The position numbers and the translations under genes were made by a program. Shown one piece after another: positions 60,808 to 64,000 of a DNA stretch of 64,000 nt. The notes beneath the pieces were generated by a model. It was not told the origin of the DNA and ran no database searches. It was given only the letters and a program-made list of their open reading frames with translations. The stretch spans positions 2,356,001-2,420,000 of the forward strand of contig NC_021658.1 in the NCBI RefSeq assembly GCF_000418325.1, read 5' to 3'. Position 1 is the stretch's first letter, and every line of letters starts with the position of its first letter. The DNA comes from Sorangium cellulosum So0157-2. GTDB taxonomy: Bacteria > Myxococcota_A > Polyangia > Polyangiales > Polyangiaceae.

Positions 60808-60968
60808 TGTATTCCCCCTTGCATTGGATGGTGAGAGGGGGCGCGGGCGCGGTCAAGCCGGCGCGGCCTGGTGCCGTATCGGAACCGTCATCGATTCACT
60901 GCGGGCGCAGCGCGCATCGCGGCGCGCGAGCCGGGGACGTATGCGTCGCGGGTGGCTGCGGGCTCGGC

Positions 60969-61082
60969 TCATCCATCGGTCGGGGCGGCGTCGCACTCGC
61001 CCATCGCCTGGACGGCGACGCCGGCCATCGCGGCCAGACAGGCATTCGCGTAAGTCCGGTCGTCGCAGCCGCAGACGGGCAT
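60969..61082 (-). pseudogene. Kazal-type protease inhibitor remnant
   Basis: On the minus strand an ATG at 61082 opens 37 codons reading MPVCGCDDRTYANACLAAM then AGVAVQAMGEC, the core of a Kazal domain with four of its six cysteines. Just upstream another frame reads CIASPSSGT...YA, the expected first part; a 2-base loss at the TATGCCCGTC junction would split YAPVCGCD. No signal peptide is found. GAGG lies 7 nt before the ATG, and a TTGACA-N17-TACTGC promoter-like pair lies upstream (61139-61111), so the fragment may still be transcribed. It is too short for normal gene calling. Confidence 0.55.
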
Positions 61083-61110
61083 ATCTGCGCCTCGTCCCGC
61101 TGCTGGGACT

Positions 61111-61139
61111 GGCAATGCAGTAGGACGCGGGAAATGCCG
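61111..61139 (-). promoter_or_regulatory. Promoter-like sequence before the Kazal remnant
   Basis: TTGACA on the minus strand, about 17 bp, then TACTGC. It has the same TTGACA -35 as the promoter of the sensory operon at 7683. The -10 is weak. Confidence 0.4.
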
Positions 61140-61269
61140 TGTCAAGCGAGGCTCGGAAAGGCCGGCTTCGGCGGGAGGACCGGAGAGGCCCGGCGGGCGC
61201 CGTCGGGGCGGAGCGGGCTTGGCTGGCCGAGGCGCGGCGGGCAGGACCCCCGCGCGGGAGGGGGGCAGT

Positions 61270-61515
61270 TCAGCCGTACCGGAGCTTGAGGACGAACACG
61301 GTGCCCGAGGGGACGAACGTGATCGCGTTGGCGACGATGATCGGCACGTCCTCGGTGAGCAGGCCGTAAACGAGCCACAGGCCGACGCCGGTCACGAAGG
61401 CCGCGTACATGCCGACCGAGATCGAGCGCGTGTCGCGCGTGCGCAGCGTGCGGAGCACCTGCGGGAGAAAGGAGACCGTGGTGAGGGCCGCTGCGACGAG
61501 CCCGAGCGCGGTCAC
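61270..61515 (-). CDS. SemiSWEET (PQ-loop) sugar transporter
   Basis: An 81-residue membrane protein with three helices: LGLVAAALTTVSFLPQVLRTLRTRDTRS (the PQ motif sits in FLPQV), VGMYAAFVTGVGLWLVYGLL, and VPIIVANAITFVPSGTVFVLKL with the Asn of the substrate pocket in VANAIT. SemiSWEETs work as dimers that let sugars move down a gradient. The ATG at 61515 fits the family's start. There are no sugar genes directly next to it. Confidence 0.9.
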   Translation of the reverse strand: MTALGLVAAALTTVSFLPQVLRTLRTRDTRSISVGMYAAFVTGVGLWLVYGLLTEDVPIIVANAITFVPSGTVFVLKLRYG

Positions 61516-61740
61516 TACTTCTGGATCATCGGGTGGTCTTCGTCCCTTCGGTTCGCCCCCGCTGCATAGAGTAGCTTTCCCCGGAGAGACAGGGAGAGAC
61601 AGCGGTTTTGTGGACGTGCCGCCATCGACCGGAGGAGGGCGCCGCCCCCCGGACCGCGGACGCCTGCGCTCTCCAGGCTCTGCCGCGTTCGCCGCAATGC
61701 CGGGCGCCGGGGCGCTCTGGCCGGCTTTCCGCCTGGCCGA

Positions 61741-63198
61741 TCAGAGCGCCTGGACCATCCTCTCCACCGCCTCGCGGATCTCTCGCTCGTCCAGCGCCGC
61801 GAACCCGAGCCGCAGGAAGGGGCGCTTCTTGCCGTCGAACGCGAACCGCCGCCCCGCCGAGAACGCGACCTTCCGCGCGAGCGAGCGCTCGGCCCAGGCG
61901 TCCGCGTCGATCGCGGCGTCCACCTCGGCCCACAGGGCCATCCCGCCGGCCGGCACGCGGAAGTCGAGCGCGCCGCCGAGCCGGGCGCGCAGCGACGCGA
62001 CGAGGAGATCGCGCCGCGCCCGGTAAATGCGCCGCGCGCGCTGCGCGTGGCGCTGCACCTCGCCGTCCTCGAGCAGCTCGGCGACGGCGCGCTCCACCGC
62101 GTGGTCGCCCTGGCGGTCGACGAAGGTGCGGTGCAGGGAGAGCCGCTCGATCAGGGGCTCGGGCGCGACCACGAAGCCGAGCCGGAGCCCGGGGGCGAGG
62201 ATCTTCGACAGGGTGCCGAGGTAGACGACGATGCCGGCCGTGTCCGCGCTGGCGAGCGGCAGCACCGGGCGGCCGTCGTAGTGGAACTCGTGATCGTAGT
62301 CGTCCTCGAGGATCGCGATCCGGCGGCTGCGGCAGAGCTCGAGGAGGGCGATCCGCCTGCCGGGCGCGAGCACCGCGGTCGTGGGGTACTGGTGGTGCGG
62401 GGTGACGTAGACGGCGCGGAGGCGCTCGCGATCGGCGAGCTCCGCGAGCGCGTCGACCGAGAGGCCCGCGGCGTCGACCGGCAGCGGGACGAGCCGCGCG
62501 CCGGCGAGGCGGAGCGCCTCCCACGCGGGGCGGTAGCCGTACGACTCGACGGCCACCGCGTCGCCCGGCGCGAGCAGCGCGCGCGCGACGAGGTCGAGCG
62601 CCATCTGGCTGCCGCGCGTGACGAGCACCGACTCCGGGCCGGCGGCGAGGCCGCGCACCGCCGAGAGCATCGCGGCGAGGGCGGCGCGGAGGCGGGCGTG
62701 GCCGCGGGGATCGGCGTAGTCGAGCAGCCGCCTCGGCTCGGCGCGGAGCGCGCGGCGGTAGGCGCGCGCGAGCGCCGCGATCGGGACGAGGCGCATGTCG
62801 GGGACGCCGCCGCTCATCCGGAGCGCGCCCTCGGGGGCGAGGGGCATGGGCCGGAGCGAGGTCGCGCCGAGGTCGAAGCCGAGCTTCGCCGGCACCTCGG
62901 CCCGGACCGCGGCGCGCCGGGCGAAGCGCCGGGGCGCGGGCGCCGGCAGCTCGGCCGAGACGAAGGTGCCGCGCGCGGCGCTGGCCTCGATCCACCCCTC
63001 GGCGGCGAGCTCGCGGTACGCGGCGAGGACGGTGTTGCGGTGGACCGACAGCGACCGCGCGAGCGCGCGGCTGCCCGGGAGCTCGTCGCCGGCGCGGAGC
63101 CGGCCGCGGCGGATGTCGTCGGCGAGGGCGCGCGCGATCTGCAGGAAGATCGGCTGCGACGCGGCGGGATCGACGGCGAGCGAGAGCTCCCAGGGCAC
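61741..63198 (-). CDS. MocR-type regulator (GntR helix-turn-helix fused to aminotransferase fold)
   Basis: A 485-residue regulator. The GntR winged helix covers residues 15-80 (IFLQIARALADDIRRGRLRAG, LPGSRALARSLSVHRNTVLAAYRELAAEGWI). The rest is a class-I aminotransferase fold: GHARLRAALAAM, SVLVTRGSQMALDLVARALL, VEDDYDHEFHYDGRPV-like (here ILEDDYDHEFHYDGRP), and the PLP Lys in VYLGTLSKILAPGLRLGF. MocR proteins bind PLP and often control vitamin B6 or amino-acid genes. The start is a GTG at 63198. It is divergent from the pyridoxamine-oxidase-like gene, its likely target. Confidence 0.93.
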   Translation of the reverse strand: MPWELSLAVDPAASQPIFLQIARALADDIRRGRLRAGDELPGSRALARSLSVHRNTVLAAYRELAAEGWIEASAARGTFVSAELPAPAPRRFARRAAVRAEVPAKLGFDLGATSLRPMPLAPEGALRMSGGVPDMRLVPIAALARAYRRALRAEPRRLLDYADPRGHARLRAALAAMLSAVRGLAAGPESVLVTRGSQMALDLVARALLAPGDAVAVESYGYRPAWEALRLAGARLVPLPVDAAGLSVDALAELADRERLRAVYVTPHHQYPTTAVLAPGRRIALLELCRSRRIAILEDDYDHEFHYDGRPVLPLASADTAGIVVYLGTLSKILAPGLRLGFVVAPEPLIERLSLHRTFVDRQGDHAVERAVAELLEDGEVQRHAQRARRIYRARRDLLVASLRARLGGALDFRVPAGGMALWAEVDAAIDADAWAERSLARKVAFSAGRRFAFDGKKRPFLRLGFAALDEREIREAVERMVQAL

Positions 63199-63202
63199 GC
63201 CG

Positions 63203-63248
63203 ACTGGTCTAGCAGAAATCCATGGACCGGATCTTTTGAACGTACCAG
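63203..63248. promoter_or_regulatory. Candidate MocR operator in divergent promoter region
   Basis: TGGTCTAG (63205-63212) and TGGACCGG (63223-63230) are related direct repeats 18 bp apart. Outer arms CTGGT (63204-63208) and ACCAG (63244-63248) form an inverted pair. The 71-bp gap holds both promoters. Confidence 0.4.
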
Positions 63249-63269
63249 CCGCGCGGCACGCTCCACGCC

Positions 63270-64000
63270 ATGCGCAGGGAAATTTTCCGCATGGATCGCG
63301 CGGAGGCCGAGGAGCTCCTCGGGCGCGCGGAGGTGGTGCACGTGGCCTCGACGACGGCGGAGGGCGAGCCGCTCTTGCGGGCGGTGCACGGCGTCGTGGT
63401 CCGGGGGGCGATCGCGTTCCACGGCGCGCCCGCGGGCGAGGAGATCGAGGCCGTCGGCCGGGCGGCGGTGGTGTCGTGCGAGCAGATCGTCGCCTCGATC
63501 CCGAGCTACTTCACCGATCCAGCGCGCGCCTGTCCGGCGACGACGCTCTACCGGAGCGCGCAGGCGCACGGGGTGATCGAGCGCGTGGACGACCCGGACC
63601 ACAAGGCCGAGGTGCTGGAGGCGCTGATGCGGAAGTACCAGCCCGAGGGCGGGTACGCGCCGCTCGACGCCCGGAGCCCGCTCTACCGCAAGGCGATCGA
63701 GGGGATCCTCGTGCTCGCGGTCCCGCTCGAGCGGCTCGACGGCAAGGCGAAGCTCGCGCAGAACCGCGCGCCGGAGGAGCGGGCGCGCCTCCTCACGAAG
63801 CTCTGGGAGCGGGGCTCGCCGGGCGATCCCGAGGCGATCGAGCTCCTGCGCGGCGCGAGCCCGGACACGCCGGTGCCCGAGTTCCTGCGGGCGCCGGCGG
63901 GCTGCGCGCTCGCGTGCGCGCTCGGGCCGCGCGACGTGGGCGCGGCCGTCGATCTGCTGGAGGGCGCCTACTGGAGCCAGGGCGTGCCGCGCGAGGCGAT
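63270..64000 (+). CDS. Pyridoxamine 5'-phosphate oxidase-like protein, 3' end outside window
   Basis: 243 codons are visible from the ATG at 63270; the gene runs off the right edge. The N-terminal domain is the FMN-binding split barrel of the pyridoxamine-oxidase family: EVVHVASTTAEGEPLLRAVHGV, IAFHGAPAGEEIEAVG, AVVSCEQIVASIPSYF and AHGVIERVDD. From about residue 220, ACALGPRDVGAAVDLLEGAY starts a second domain that looks like the beginning of a GNAT acetyltransferase. It is divergent from the MocR regulator, a pairing often seen. The enzyme function is unproven; many relatives bind FMN or heme without oxidase activity. Confidence 0.8.
   Translation, partial: MRREIFRMDRAEAEELLGRAEVVHVASTTAEGEPLLRAVHGVVVRGAIAFHGAPAGEEIEAVGRAAVVSCEQIVASIPSYFTDPARACPATTLYRSAQAHGVIERVDDPDHKAEVLEALMRKYQPEGGYAPLDARSPLYRKAIEGILVLAVPLERLDGKAKLAQNRAPEERARLLTKLWERGSPGDPEAIELLRGASPDTPVPEFLRAPAGCALACALGPRDVGAAVDLLEGAYWSQGVPREA

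Overview
The window is about 70% G+C with coding frames strongly biased to G/C at third positions. It carries eukaryotic-like Ser/Thr kinases, PknK-type kinase/ATPase/TPR/GAF proteins, hybrid histidine kinases, many Gly/Ser-rich lipoproteins, a serpin and Kazal and caspase remnants. This points to a large-genome myxobacterium of the Sorangium/Polyangiales type. That assignment comes from gene content and composition, not from a marker gene. I saw no rRNA, tRNA, CRISPR array, prophage or intact insertion sequence.

Layout. 1-7.7 kb: a minus-strand operon of a PhnD-like binding protein, a second binding lipoprotein, a single-domain response regulator, a hybrid histidine kinase and a TonB-dependent receptor that runs off the left edge. 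A good sigma70-type promoter precedes it, and no ABC permease or ATPase accompanies it. 8.2-13.7 kb: GlpD, a fused ABC exporter, a flavodoxin and an orphan receiver. 13.7-18.7 kb: a broken caspase-like gene, a multicopper oxidase lipoprotein, a GNAT and a quinol-dependent nitric oxide reductase. 18.7-26.1 kb: MATE pump, CPBP protease, a decayed LysR regulator beside a phosphinothricin-type acetyltransferase, an AraC regulator followed by an NmrA-type reductase, an intact Ser/Thr kinase and a lipoate-ligase-like protein.

26.1-35 kb: a TOS1-like (DUF2403/DUF2401) lipoprotein; a class-V aminotransferase/cysteine desulfurase behind a near-canonical SAM-IV riboswitch with its own promoter; a gamma-glutamyltransferase fragment; a GST; an M13 metallopeptidase preceded by 14 perfect copies of a 26-bp hairpin repeat; and an orphan T6SS sheath protein TssC. 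35.5-39.3 kb: a DUF5132 / HMA2 / P1B-ATPase cassette in which the usual transmembrane Cys-Pro-Cys site is missing, followed by a c-type cytochrome lipoprotein. 39.3-54.7 kb is signalling-rich: a 1693-residue pseudokinase-AAA-GAF-histidine kinase, a divergent small pseudokinase, TyrA with a C-terminal chorismate mutase domain, a REC-GAF-HK-REC kinase, a small lipoprotein, and a PknK relative that has lost its kinase and ATPase domains. 54.9-64 kb: a Tat-exported epimerase-like lipoprotein, a beta-propeller lipoprotein, gluconokinase, a secreted serpin, an ICMT-like methyltransferase, a Kazal-domain remnant missed by length cut-offs, a SemiSWEET, and a divergent MocR / pyridoxamine-oxidase-like pair that runs off the right edge.

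The best leads are the SAM-IV riboswitch outside Actinobacteria, the five-gene binding-protein/two-component/TonB-receptor operon, the 14 x 26 bp hairpin array, the three adjacent members of the PknK/Ser-Thr kinase family with lost catalytic residues or domains, and the Cys-less P-type ATPase cassette.
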